Assembly: GCA_020161755.1 (NCBI GenBank)
Contig: JAIUOS010000025.1
Coordinates: 1 to 64,000 of the forward strand
DNA length: 64,000 nucleotides
DNA from: Actinomycetota bacterium
GTDB lineage: Bacteria; Actinomycetota; Actinomycetes; Propionibacteriales; Propionibacteriaceae
Direction: 5' to 3'
Part shown: positions 32,848 through 41,494 of the stretch, one piece after another
How the letters are laid out: the number at the start of each line of letters is the position of its first letter
Position numbering within the stretch: position 1 is the stretch's first letter
Translations under genes and position numbers: made by a program
Notes under the pieces: model-generated
Database searches by the model: none
What the model was told of the DNA's origin: nothing
The model's input: the letters and a program-made list of their open reading frames with translations, nothing else

Positions 32848-34020
32848 ATGAGCATCGGCATCGCCGTCATCGGAGCCGGTATGGCGGGCAAGGCGCACAT
32901 CGCGGCGTACAAGGTGGCCCCCACCCTGTACGAGGCCACGCTCCCCGAACTCCGCTACGTCTCGATCGGCGACGTGAATGCCGACCTGGCCGCGACGACG
33001 GCCCGGCGGTACGGCTTCGAGCGCAGCGACACCGACTGGCGCGCGATCGCGGACAACCCCGACATCGACGTGGTCAGCGTCGTCATCGCGAACAGCCTGC
33101 ACCTGGAGGTCGTGAAGGGCCTGCTGGAGGCCGGCAAGCACGTGCTGTGCGAGAAGCCGCTGGCCGACACCCTGGAGTCCGCCCGCGAGATGGCGCGGCT
33201 GGCCCGCGAGGCGTCGTCCATCGCCCGCATCGGCCTCACGTTCCGCCGCCAGCCCGGCATCACCGCGATCCGCAACTGGATCAACGACGGGACGCTGGGC
33301 CGGGTGCTCCACTTCTCCGGCCGCTACTGGTGCGACTACGGGTGCAACCCGAAGGGCCCGATGAGCTGGCGCTTCTCCGGCCCGATGGGCACCGGGGCGC
33401 TGGCCGACATCGGCAGCCACCTGTCCTACCTGTCGGAGTACCTTTGCGGCCCGATGCAGGCGGTCTCCGGCGGCGGCTTCACCACCGCGATCACCGAGCG
33501 CCCGGTCCCCCTGGGCGCGGTGGTGGGCCACGGTCTCGCCGCCGTGTCCGACGAGCTGGCCCCGGTCACGAACGACGACTACGCGACCTTCACCGCGCAC
33601 TACGCGAACACCACCGGCAGCCTCGAGGTGTCCCGGGTCGCCGCCGGCTACCCCAACAACCTCAACTTCGAGGTGTTCTGCGAGAACGGCGCGGCCAGTT
33701 TCACCCAGGAGACCCCGTCCCAGGTGCGGCTGTACCTGCACGACGAGGACCCGGCCACCAACGGCTACCGGACGGTCGACCTCGGCGGCGACCACCCCTA
33801 CATCAGCGGGGGAATGCCGATCGACGTCTCCGGTGTCGGCTTCGGCCAGAACGAGGGCTTCACCTACCAGGCCCGCGCCTTCCTCGAGGAGGTCGCCGGC
33901 ATCCCGGAGGAGCAGTCCCTGCCCCGCAACGCGTCCCTCGACGAGGGCGTCCACAACATGGAGATCCTGGCCGCCGTCGCCCAGTCGGCCGCCGACAACG
34001 GAAAGAGCGTGACCCTGTGA
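32848..34020 (+). CDS. Gfo/Idh/MocA-family oxidoreductase, first gene of the LacI operon
   Basis: A 390-aa dehydrogenase. The Rossmann motif is VIGAGMAGKAH (7-17), EKP carries Lys103, and the catalytic pair is Asp187 and His191 in LADIGSHLSYL. A long C-terminal part has PYISGGMPIDVSGVGFGQNE, seen in larger sugar-oxidising members. Ribosome binding site AAGGAGG. Its stop overlaps the start of the TIM-barrel gene (GTGA), so oxidation and the next step are translationally linked. The substrate may be a cyclitol or a glycoside oxidised to a keto form. Confidence 0.9.
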   Translation: MSIGIAVIGAGMAGKAHIAAYKVAPTLYEATLPELRYVSIGDVNADLAATTARRYGFERSDTDWRAIADNPDIDVVSVVIANSLHLEVVKGLLEAGKHVLCEKPLADTLESAREMARLAREASSIARIGLTFRRQPGITAIRNWINDGTLGRVLHFSGRYWCDYGCNPKGPMSWRFSGPMGTGALADIGSHLSYLSEYLCGPMQAVSGGGFTTAITERPVPLGAVVGHGLAAVSDELAPVTNDDYATFTAHYANTTGSLEVSRVAAGYPNNLNFEVFCENGAASFTQETPSQVRLYLHDEDPATNGYRTVDLGGDHPYISGGMPIDVSGVGFGQNEGFTYQARAFLEEVAGIPEEQSLPRNASLDEGVHNMEILAAVAQSAADNGKSVTL

Positions 34021-35021
34021 AGCTTGGTGTGTACAACGCGGTCCTCCACGACCGCCCGCTGGCGGACGCGATCGCGGTGATCGCCGGTCTCGGCCTCAAC
34101 GGCATCGAGATCAACTCCGGCGGCTTCCTGCCCCCGACCCACATCCCGAACATCGACGAGATCGTCGCGAACCCGGCCGCCGCGAAGGCGTACCTGGCGA
34201 CGTTCGACGGGTCGGGCGTGGAGATCGCCGGCCTGAACTGCAACGGCAACCCGCTGCACCCCAACCCGGTGATCGGCGAGAAGCACGCCGAGGACGTCCG
34301 CCGCTCGATCCGGGCCGCCGCCGCCCTGGGGCAGAACCGCGTGGTCACCATGTCGGGCCTGCCCGGCGGCGAGCCCGGCGACGTCCACCCCAACTGGGTG
34401 GTGAACGCGTGGAACTCCGCCGCACTCGACGTGCTCGACCGGCAGTGGGAGATCGCCGCGACGTTCTGGAGCGAGATCGACCAGCTGGCGAAGGACCATG
34501 GCGTGAAGGTGGCACTGGAGCTGCACCCGCAGAACATCGTGTTCAACGCCCGCGACATCCGCAAGCTCGTCGAGCTCACCGGCGCCACCCACGTCGGCGT
34601 CGAGCTGGACGCGTCCCACCTGTTCTGGCAGCAGGCCGACCCGGTGGCCGTCGTCCGCGACCTCGGGCCGCTGATCTTCCACGCCGCCGCGAAGGACATC
34701 CGGATCAACACCGGGCACGCGAAGCTCAACGGGGTCCTCGACAACGGCTTCCGCCGGCTGCGTCCGGACGAGGACCGGGTGAACCTCGGCGGCGACGAGT
34801 GGGCCAACGAGTGGCCGAAGGACTCCTCGTGGGACTTCGTCGCGCTCGGCAAGGGCCACGACACCGCGTACTGGACCGAGTTCATCCGCGCCCTGTACGA
34901 GGTCGACCCCGACATGTGCCTGAACATCGAGCACGAGGACACCGAACTCGGCCGCATCGAGGGCCTCGAAGTGGCCTCAAAGGTCTTGAAGGACGCCTGG
35001 GCGGCCTTCACCGGCGAGTGA
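34017..35021 (+). CDS. Sugar phosphate isomerase/epimerase-like TIM-barrel protein
   Basis: A 334-aa xylose-isomerase-like barrel. Probable metal ligands are Glu in VALELHPQN, Asp and His in GVELDASHLFW, His in IFHAAAKDIR and Glu in CLNIEHEDTELGR, the usual pattern for one divalent metal. The GTG start overlaps the oxidoreductase upstream. In such pairs the barrel enzyme isomerises, epimerises or dehydrates the keto product. It is only distantly like IolE at 46147, so a different substrate is likely. Confidence 0.87.
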   Translation: MKLGVYNAVLHDRPLADAIAVIAGLGLNGIEINSGGFLPPTHIPNIDEIVANPAAAKAYLATFDGSGVEIAGLNCNGNPLHPNPVIGEKHAEDVRRSIRAAAALGQNRVVTMSGLPGGEPGDVHPNWVVNAWNSAALDVLDRQWEIAATFWSEIDQLAKDHGVKVALELHPQNIVFNARDIRKLVELTGATHVGVELDASHLFWQQADPVAVVRDLGPLIFHAAAKDIRINTGHAKLNGVLDNGFRRLRPDEDRVNLGGDEWANEWPKDSSWDFVALGKGHDTAYWTEFIRALYEVDPDMCLNIEHEDTELGRIEGLEVASKVLKDAWAAFTGE

Positions 35022-35083
35022 TCTTCCCCCCACCTGATCCACCCAACCGACACCAGTAGCAATCCCCAACGAAGGAGATCCTG

Positions 35084-36100
35084 ATGCGCAAGACCTTGGC
35101 GGCCTCCCTGGCCATCATGAGCGCGGTCGCCCTGACCGCGTGCAGTTCCGCAGCGACGGCGGGGGCGGGCTCCGGCTCGGCGTCCGGCGCGGGCGAGAAG
35201 ATCAAGCTCGGCATCGCGCTCCCCGCGGGCAACCAGACCTTCTGGACCGCGTGGATCAAGGGCGCGCAGGCCGAGGCGGCCAAGCTGGACGTCGACCTGA
35301 CGCTCACCGACGCCAAGAACGACGCCCAGACGATGAACGACCAGGTCAACACGATGATCGTCGGCGGCATCAAGGGCCTCGCCGTGGCCTCCGTGGACCC
35401 GACCGGGAACAAGGGCACCGCGCAGGCCGCCACCGATGCGGGCATCCCGATGATCACGTCCAACCGCACCCTCGACATGGCCTACGGCGGCGTCGGCGGC
35501 GCGAACCCGCAGGTGCACACCGGGTTCAACGACCTCCAGATGGGCGGCTTCCAGGGCGACCTGCTGATCAAGGCCTGCGAGGGCATCGATCCCTGCAACG
35601 TCGCGCTCCAGGTCGGCACGCTGGGGGCCACCCCGCAGGTGCAGCGGTCCAAGGGCCTGAAGGACAAGATCGCCTCCCACGCCAACATCAAGATCGTGAT
35701 GGAGGAGACCAACGACTTCGACCCGGTCAAGGCGGCCGACGTCACCCAGACGATGCTCCAGAAGTCGAAGGACCTCTCCTTCATCCTCGCCCAGACCGAC
35801 CCTGAGGCGCTGGCCGCGGCCACCGTCCTGAAGGAGCAGGGCCTGGAGGGCAAGATCGGCGTGATCGGCATCGGCGGCTCCAAGGAGGGCGTCGAGGCGG
35901 TGGCCTCCGGCAAGATGTACGGCACCGTGCGGGTGTCCGGGGCCGACGACGGCGCCACCTCGCTGCGCACCCTGTACGCGATCGTGACCGGCAAGGGTTC
36001 GGAGCTGAAGGTCGACACCAGCGGCGAGCGTCCGACCGTCGTGGTGGACGCGCTGATGATCACCAAGGAGAACGCGGCCGACAACCCCGGGGACTGGTGA
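35084..36100 (+). CDS. Sugar/cyclitol ABC transporter binding lipoprotein (transporter 1)
   Basis: A 338-aa ribose-type (Peripla_BP_4) binding protein. The signal ends ALTACSS with the lipidated Cys at 20, followed by a Ser/Gly/Ala-rich linker. The binding core has LGIALPAGNQTFWTAWIKGA near residue 45, and MIVGGIKGLAVASVDPTG near 105. A good AAGGAG ribosome binding site lies upstream. It forms transporter 1 with the next two genes, inside the LacI-controlled operon. Confidence 0.9.
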   Translation: MRKTLAASLAIMSAVALTACSSAATAGAGSGSASGAGEKIKLGIALPAGNQTFWTAWIKGAQAEAAKLDVDLTLTDAKNDAQTMNDQVNTMIVGGIKGLAVASVDPTGNKGTAQAATDAGIPMITSNRTLDMAYGGVGGANPQVHTGFNDLQMGGFQGDLLIKACEGIDPCNVALQVGTLGATPQVQRSKGLKDKIASHANIKIVMEETNDFDPVKAADVTQTMLQKSKDLSFILAQTDPEALAAATVLKEQGLEGKIGVIGIGGSKEGVEAVASGKMYGTVRVSGADDGATSLRTLYAIVTGKGSELKVDTSGERPTVVVDALMITKENAADNPGDW

Positions 36101-36101
36101 C

Positions 36102-37616
36102 ATGACGACCGACGACCTCCCCCGCATCGAGGCGCGCGGGGTGACCAAGATCTTCGCCGGCGTCCCGGCGCTGGACGACGTGGACCTCACGCTCTACCCG
36201 GGGGAGGTCGTCGGTCTCCTCGGCGAGAACGGCGCCGGCAAGTCGACCCTGATCAAGGTGCTCGCCGGCGTCTACATCCCCGAGCACGGCGAACTGCGGG
36301 TGCGCGGGGAGAAGGTGCACTTCACCCAGCCGATCGACGCGCTGGCACGCGGCATCGCCACCGTGCACCAGCACAGCTCGCTGGCCGACAACCTGACCGT
36401 CGCCCAGAACCTGATCCTGGGGCGGGAGCCGGGCCTGTCCTGGCTGCCGTTCTGGATCCGGCAGAAGGCGATCCTGGCCAAGGCCCGGCAGATCACCGAG
36501 CGGTTCGGGATCGACCTGCCGTTGACCACCCTGGTGGACGACCTGACGGTCGCCCAGAAGCAGCGGGTGGAGATCGTCCGGGCCGCCTCCGAGGCGGACA
36601 CGATGATCATCCTGGACGAGCCCACCGCCGCGCTGAACCCCGACGAGGTGGATGAGCTGTTCGCCCTGATCGGCACGCTGAAGGCCCAGGACATCCCGGT
36701 GCTGTACGTCAGCCACCGGCTGGACGAGATCCCGAGGATCTGCACCCGGGTCGAGGTGCTGCGCGACGGGAGGAACGTGGGTGGTCTGGACCGCGAGGAC
36801 TCCGTCCCGGCCAAGATCATCCCGCTGCTGGTCGGCCGTCAGCTGGGCAACCTGTTCCCCGACCTGCCCACGGTCAGCGAGCAGGTGGTGCTGAAGGCCG
36901 AACAGGTCAGCGGCACGCTGCTGAAGGACGTCTCCCTGACCGTCCACGGCGGCGAGATCGTGGGCCTGACCGGCACCATCGGCGCCGGCCAGCGCGACTT
37001 CGCCCGGATCGTCTTCGGCGCCGACCCCGGCGCCGGCACCATCGAGCTGCTCGGCACGCGGCTGCCGCAGGGCCGGCCCGACCTGGCCGTGAAGGCCGGG
37101 GTGGGCTACGTCAGCGGCGACCGCAAGAAGGATGGGCTGTTCCCGATCCTGCCGGTGTGGCGCAACGCCACCGTGGTGAAGTCGGACGCGCTCGCGACCG
37201 CGGGGATCCTGATCCCGGCCAGGGAGCGCAGGGTCGGGGTCGAACTGATCCAGCAGTTCGACGTCCGCACCTCCTCGCCCAACAAGGAGATCGGCGAACT
37301 GTCCGGCGGCAACCAGCAGAAGGCGCTGCTCGCCCGGTGGGCGGCGGTGACCCCGAAGCTGCTGATCCTGGACGAGCCCACCCTGGGGGTCGACGTCGGC
37401 GCCCGCCGGGAGATCTACGACCAGATCGTCGCCCTCGCCGAGAGCGGCATGGCGGTGCTGCTGGTCTCGGCCGACCACGCCGAGCTCCAGGGCATGAGCC
37501 ACCGCGTCCTGGTCTTCACCGACGGCGAGGTGGTGGCCGAGATGGCCGGCCACGACGCCACCGAGGAGGCCATCCTCCACGCCCGCATCCGTACCGACCG
37601 GAAGGCAGCATCATGA
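36102..37616 (+). CDS. Sugar ABC transporter ATPase, two-domain (transporter 1)
   Basis: A 504-aa ATPase of the RbsA/MglA class with two ATPase halves. The first half has Walker [10 protein letters not shown] (41-49), a degenerate signature LTVAQKQRVEI and Walker B MIILDEPTAALNPDE. The second half has a degenerate P-loop GTIGAGQRD and the signature [13 protein letters not shown], which is the usual asymmetry. It starts one base after the binding protein gene and overlaps the permease gene by ATGA. Confidence 0.94.
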   Translation: MTTDDLPRIEARGVTKIFAGVPALDDVDLTLYPGEVVGLLGENGAGKSTLIKVLAGVYIPEHGELRVRGEKVHFTQPIDALARGIATVHQHSSLADNLTVAQNLILGREPGLSWLPFWIRQKAILAKARQITERFGIDLPLTTLVDDLTVAQKQRVEIVRAASEADTMIILDEPTAALNPDEVDELFALIGTLKAQDIPVLYVSHRLDEIPRICTRVEVLRDGRNVGGLDREDSVPAKIIPLLVGRQLGNLFPDLPTVSEQVVLKAEQVSGTLLKDVSLTVHGGEIVGLTGTIGAGQRDFARIVFGADPGAGTIELLGTRLPQGRPDLAVKAGVGYVSGDRKKDGLFPILPVWRNATVVKSDALATAGILIPARERRVGVELIQQFDVRTSSPNKEIGELSGGNQQKALLARWAAVTPKLLILDEPTLGVDVGARREIYDQIVALAESGMAVLLVSADHAELQGMSHRVLVFTDGEVVAEMAGHDATEEAILHARIRTDRKAAS

Positions 37617-38617
37617 GCACCACCTCGACCACCCCGGCAGCACCCACCCAGAAGGCGACGAAGGCCGACACGGCCGTCCCGCGGCAGAGCCTGTCGAAGC
37701 TGGCGCCGATGCTGAAGCGCAACGGCCTGCTTATCTTCTTCGCGCTGCTGCTGGTCGTGTTCACGATCGCCCGGCCCGAGTTCCTCAGCCAGGCGAACAT
37801 CCGCAACATCCTGCTCAGCGCGTCGGTGATCGGCATCCTGGCCCTCGGCCAGACCGTGGTGATCCTCACCGGCGGCTTCGACATCGGCATCGCCAAGACC
37901 GCCGTGGTCGCCGGCATGGTGGTCGCGCTGACCGCGGGGATGGGGCCGGTGGCCATGGTGATCGGCGTCGCCGCGACGATCGTCATCGGCCTGGTGAACG
38001 GCATCCTGATCTCCCGCACCAAGGTCAACCCGTTCATCGTGACCCTGGGCATGTACACGATCCTCACCTCGGTCGCGCTGCTGGCCAACGACGGCGGCTC
38101 GGTGATCAACCTGCCGCCGTGGCTGCTCGGACTGGTGTCCTGGCAGTTCCTGAGCATGCCGGGCATCGTCTGGTGGTTCGCGATCATCGCCGTGATCACC
38201 CACCTGGCCCTGGCCTACACCCGGTGGGGCGGCCACATCTACGCGGTCGGCGGCAACGAGGAGGCCGCCCGGCTGGCCGGCATCAAGTCCAGCAACGTGC
38301 TCGCCTCGGCCTACGTGGTCGCCGCGGTGGTCGGCGGCATGGCCGGCGTGATGCTGACCTCCCGGCTGGGCACGGCGTCCCCGGTCGCCCTGCCCGCCGC
38401 CGAGCTCGACTCGATCGCGGCCGTGGTCATCGGCGGCACCAAGCTGTCCGGCGGCTTCGGGTCGATCCCGCGCACGATCGTCGGCATCCTGATCCTGATG
38501 GCGCTCCAGAGCGGCCTGGTGCTGATGGGCGTCAACCCGTACTACCAGGGCATGTTCAAGGGCGCGATCCTGATCCTCGCGGTCGCGGTCGACGTGATCT
38601 TCGGCAAGAAGAAGTGA
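37613..38617 (+). CDS. Sugar ABC transporter permease (transporter 1)
   Basis: A 334-aa BPD_transp_2 permease with about ten hydrophobic segments. Typical pieces are GQTVVILTGGFDIGIAKTA, VNPFIVTLGMYTILTS and YAVGGNEEAARLAGIK, the last being the conserved cytoplasmic loop of ribose-type permeases. The ATG overlaps the ATPase stop. The N-terminus has a long Thr/Ala/Lys tail of about 38 residues. Confidence 0.93.
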   Translation: MSTTSTTPAAPTQKATKADTAVPRQSLSKLAPMLKRNGLLIFFALLLVVFTIARPEFLSQANIRNILLSASVIGILALGQTVVILTGGFDIGIAKTAVVAGMVVALTAGMGPVAMVIGVAATIVIGLVNGILISRTKVNPFIVTLGMYTILTSVALLANDGGSVINLPPWLLGLVSWQFLSMPGIVWWFAIIAVITHLALAYTRWGGHIYAVGGNEEAARLAGIKSSNVLASAYVVAAVVGGMAGVMLTSRLGTASPVALPAAELDSIAAVVIGGTKLSGGFGSIPRTIVGILILMALQSGLVLMGVNPYYQGMFKGAILILAVAVDVIFGKKK

Positions 38618-38624
38618 GGACGCG

Positions 38625-39632
38625 ATGACGCTTCGGATCGGGCTCATCGGGGCCGGTGGCATGGGCAGGGCGCACGTCGAGCGGATCGAGACCGAGCTCG
38701 CCGGCGGCCGCGTCGTCGCGGTCGCGGACGTCAACCTCGACGCCGCCCGGGCGGTCGCGGAGCCGCTCGGGGCGGTGGCGTACGCGACCGGCGCCGAGCT
38801 GATCGCCGACCCGGACGTGGACGCGGTCCTGATCGCCACGTTCGGCAAAGTGCACGCCCCGGACGTGCTGGCGGCGATCGAGGCGGGCAAGTACGTGCTG
38901 TGCGAGAAGCCGCTGGTCACGACGACCGAGGATGCGCTGCGCGTGCTGGACGCCGAGCAGCGGGCCGGGAAGAAGCTGGTGACCGTCGGCTACATGCGAC
39001 GCTTCGACGCCGGCTACCAGCAGCTGCGCGCCGCCCTGGTGGCCGGCGAGCACGGCTACGCGACCCTGGTGCACTGCCGCCACCGCAACCCTTCGGTGCC
39101 CGAGAACTACACGACGCGCAACATGATCGACGACACCGCGTCCCACGAGATCGACATCTGCCGCTACCTGCTCGGCGAGGAGATCACCCGCGTCCGGGTG
39201 GAGGCGCCGCGGGCCACGTCCCACCGGTTCGCGCACCTCCAGGACCCGCTGGTGCTCGTGGCGTACACCGAGTCGGGCGTCCGCATCGACGACGAGGTCA
39301 ACGTCAACCTGCAGTGGGGCTACTCGATCGAGTGCGAGCTGGTCATGGAGACCGGGACGATCCGTCTGGGCGACCAGGAGCAGGTCCACGTCCGTGACCT
39401 GGCCGGCAACCGCAACCCGATCTGCCGCAGCCACATCGACCGCTTCCACGACGCGTTCAACGCCGAGGTGCAGCAGTGGATCCGCGCGGTCGAGCGCGAC
39501 GACCACACCGGCTCGTCCGCGTGGGACGGGTACGCGGCGGTGGCCGTGGTCGAGGCAGCCCTGGCCTCGCTGGACGCCGGCGGGGTCGAGGTCGCCGTCC
39601 AGCTCATTCCCAAGCCCGCGTTCTACGCCTGA
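38625..39632 (+). CDS. iolG: Inositol 2-dehydrogenase
   Basis: NAD-dependent oxidation of myo-inositol to scyllo-inosose, by family. 335 aa, the usual IolG length. GLIGAGGMGRAHVERI (6-21), EKP with Lys95 and the pair Asp170 and His174 in DDTASHEID match the catalytic Lys-Asp-His of IolG. VGYMRRFDAGYQQL and RHRNPSVPENY are IolG-like loops. It begins seven bases after the permease and precedes an IolH-like gene. It is a close paralogue of the protein at 47095, down to the shared ending KPAFYA. Confidence 0.9.
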   Translation: MTLRIGLIGAGGMGRAHVERIETELAGGRVVAVADVNLDAARAVAEPLGAVAYATGAELIADPDVDAVLIATFGKVHAPDVLAAIEAGKYVLCEKPLVTTTEDALRVLDAEQRAGKKLVTVGYMRRFDAGYQQLRAALVAGEHGYATLVHCRHRNPSVPENYTTRNMIDDTASHEIDICRYLLGEEITRVRVEAPRATSHRFAHLQDPLVLVAYTESGVRIDDEVNVNLQWGYSIECELVMETGTIRLGDQEQVHVRDLAGNRNPICRSHIDRFHDAFNAEVQQWIRAVERDDHTGSSAWDGYAAVAVVEAALASLDAGGVEVAVQLIPKPAFYA

Positions 39633-39650
39633 CCGAGAGGAGTACCGAGG

Positions 39651-40517
39651 ATGGTCGACATCGCCCTCGACCCGAACATGTACTACGCGTCCATGTCGAC
39701 GGCGGACACGCTGCGCAAGGCCGCCGAGCTGGGTTTCGGCTTCGTGGAGCTGTCGCCGAACACCGAGTTCCACTTCTGGCACCGCTACCCGAAGGCCGAC
39801 GACGAGTTCGTCGCCGGGCTGAACAAGGCGCAGGCGGAGACCGGGGTGAAGGTGCGGACGCTGAACCCGGTGTTCAACTGGTCGTCGACCGACGAGGTCG
39901 AGCGGCAGGCGCAGGTGCGGAACTGGCGCCGCCTGCTGGAGTTGGCGGACGCGATCGACTGCCGCGAGATCACGTCCGAGTTCTCGGGGAACCCGAACAC
40001 CTACCGGGAGTGCGAGGCGCAGTGGTACCGCTCGGTCACCGAGCTCGCCCCGGACTTCGAGCGGTACGGCGTCAGGCTCAACCTGGAGGCGCACCCCTAC
40101 GACTTCGTCGAGCTGCACGACGACGCGTTCTCGCTGATCCGGGGGCTCAACCTGGACTGGGTGGGCTACGAGTTCTGCTGTCCGCACGCGTTCCACCTCT
40201 CCGACGGGGCCGGCGACGTCGAGCGGATGATCCGGGCGTCGGCGCCGAGGCTGCGCGAGGTGCACGTGGCGGACGCGCTCAACCATCGCGCGAACGACGG
40301 GAACCGCTACATCGTGAACCCGCCGGGGGTGGACGCCCGCGTCCACCAGCACGCCGAGATCGGCAGGGGAGAGGTGCCGTTCGACCGGATCTTCGCCACC
40401 CTGCGCGAGGTCGGTTTCGACGGCGTGGTGTCGATCTGCGTGTTCGGCTGGCACGAGGCCGCCGACGAGATCAACCGCCGCATGCTCGCCCGCGTCCAGG
40501 CCGAACTCGGCTCCTGA
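39651..40517 (+). CDS. iolH: IolH-like TIM-barrel protein, copy 1
   Basis: A 288-aa barrel protein matching Bacillus IolH in length and motifs: VRNWRRLLELADAIDCREI with ITSEFSGNP after it, LNLEAHPYDFVEL, YEFCCPHAFHLSDGAGDVE, HVADALNHRAN and RYIVNPPGVDARVHQHAE. Several Glu, His and Asp in these could bind a metal. The reaction of IolH is not established. It ends the LacI-controlled operon. The protein at 53350 is a same-length paralogue. Confidence 0.88.
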   Translation: MVDIALDPNMYYASMSTADTLRKAAELGFGFVELSPNTEFHFWHRYPKADDEFVAGLNKAQAETGVKVRTLNPVFNWSSTDEVERQAQVRNWRRLLELADAIDCREITSEFSGNPNTYRECEAQWYRSVTELAPDFERYGVRLNLEAHPYDFVELHDDAFSLIRGLNLDWVGYEFCCPHAFHLSDGAGDVERMIRASAPRLREVHVADALNHRANDGNRYIVNPPGVDARVHQHAEIGRGEVPFDRIFATLREVGFDGVVSICVFGWHEAADEINRRMLARVQAELGS

Positions 40518-40520
40518 CGC

Positions 40521-40588
40521 CGAACGCCACCGTTCCAGTCAAACGCCACCGCCCAGGCTGCGGCGAATGACTGGAACGGTGGCGTTCG
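40521..40588. terminator. 21-bp palindrome after the first iolH
   Basis: Arms 40521-40541 and 40568-40588 pair perfectly around a 26-base loop. The motif AACGCCACCG occurs in the arm and again at the start of the loop. It separates the operon end from the stop of the convergent GntR gene. Confidence 0.75.
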
Positions 40589-40594
40589 GAGAAC

Positions 40595-41335
40595 TCAGGT
40601 GGCGTAGACCGTGATGTCGAACAGGTAGCGGTCGTAGCGGTAGCAATGGTCGCCGAACTCGACCGGCGCGCCGGAGGAGTCGTAGGCGCGGCGCGACATG
40701 GTGAGCACCGGGTCGTTCTTGTCGAGCTGCAGCAGCTTGCGCTCCTCGGGCTCGGCCGGACGGGCACCGATCGTCTGGTGCGCGACCGCCGGGATCACGC
40801 CGCGGGAGCGCATCACGCCGTACAGGCCGAGGTTCTGAAGCGCGTCCAGGTCGAGGTCGGCCCACATCGGCGGCAGCCAGTTGTGGAGCACCGACATCGG
40901 GCCCTCCTGCACCGAGCGCAGCCGCGCCAGGTACACCAGGGGGGTGTTGGGCTCCAGCCCCAGGATCACGGACGCCCGCTGGTCGACGAAGGCGGTGTCG
41001 AACTCCAGCACCTCGGTCAGCGGCTCGCGGCCGTTGCGCTTGAGGTCGTCGTAGAGGCTGGTCAGTTCGTTGCGGCGGTGGATCACCTCGTTGGCGACGG
41101 TGGTGCCGATGCCGCGGCGACGGACGAGGAGGCCGCGGGTCACGAGCTCGACGATCGCCCGGCGCACCGTCGGACGGGACAGGTCGAGGCGGTCGGCGAG
41201 GGAGAGCTCGTTCTCGAACGCGTCACCGGGCTTGAGCACGCCGGTGTCGATGGCCGCCGCGAGCTGTTCGGCCAGCTGGTGGTACAGCGGGACAGGTGAG
41301 TTCCGGTCGATGCTGACCTGGATCTGGGTCGCCAT
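40595..41335 (-). CDS. GntR-family (HutC-type) regulator, candidate IolR
   Basis: A 246-aa regulator with an N-terminal winged helix (about 10-80, SLADRLDLSRPTVRRAIVEL) and a UTRA domain (PVEFGDHCYRYDRYLFDI at the end). It is divergent from iolC and paralogous to the GntR at 30933. Its place beside the core iol genes and the GntR class agree with the corynebacterial repressor IolR. The start is the ATG at 41335; no good ribosome binding site precedes it, and leaderless initiation is possible. Confidence 0.9.
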   Translation of the reverse strand: MATQIQVSIDRNSPVPLYHQLAEQLAAAIDTGVLKPGDAFENELSLADRLDLSRPTVRRAIVELVTRGLLVRRRGIGTTVANEVIHRRNELTSLYDDLKRNGREPLTEVLEFDTAFVDQRASVILGLEPNTPLVYLARLRSVQEGPMSVLHNWLPPMWADLDLDALQNLGLYGVMRSRGVIPAVAHQTIGARPAEPEERKLLQLDKNDPVLTMSRRAYDSSGAPVEFGDHCYRYDRYLFDITVYAT

Positions 41336-41401
41336 GACCGCACAGTAGCCGAAAGGTCGGTTGCCGGGACACAGTAAACGCCGGTTGCCCGAATAGGCTA
41401 T

Positions 41402-41444
41402 TGTCCTAACAAAGCTTGACACAGGCCCGGGGCGCTTGCAGACT
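41402..41444 (+). promoter_or_regulatory. iolC promoter with an IolR-like site
   Basis: TGTCCTAACA (41402-41411) fits the IolR consensus as I recall it (KGWCHTRACA) at all ten positions. The -35 box TTGACA (41416-41421), 17 bases and the -10 box CAGACT (41439-41444) follow. A repressor bound at the site would block the -35 region. It lies in the gap between the divergent GntR gene and iolC. Confidence 0.65.
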
Positions 41445-41494
41445 GGAACCACGAAATCGCACGCCGGCGCCGACGCAGACGAAGGATTGTTGAC

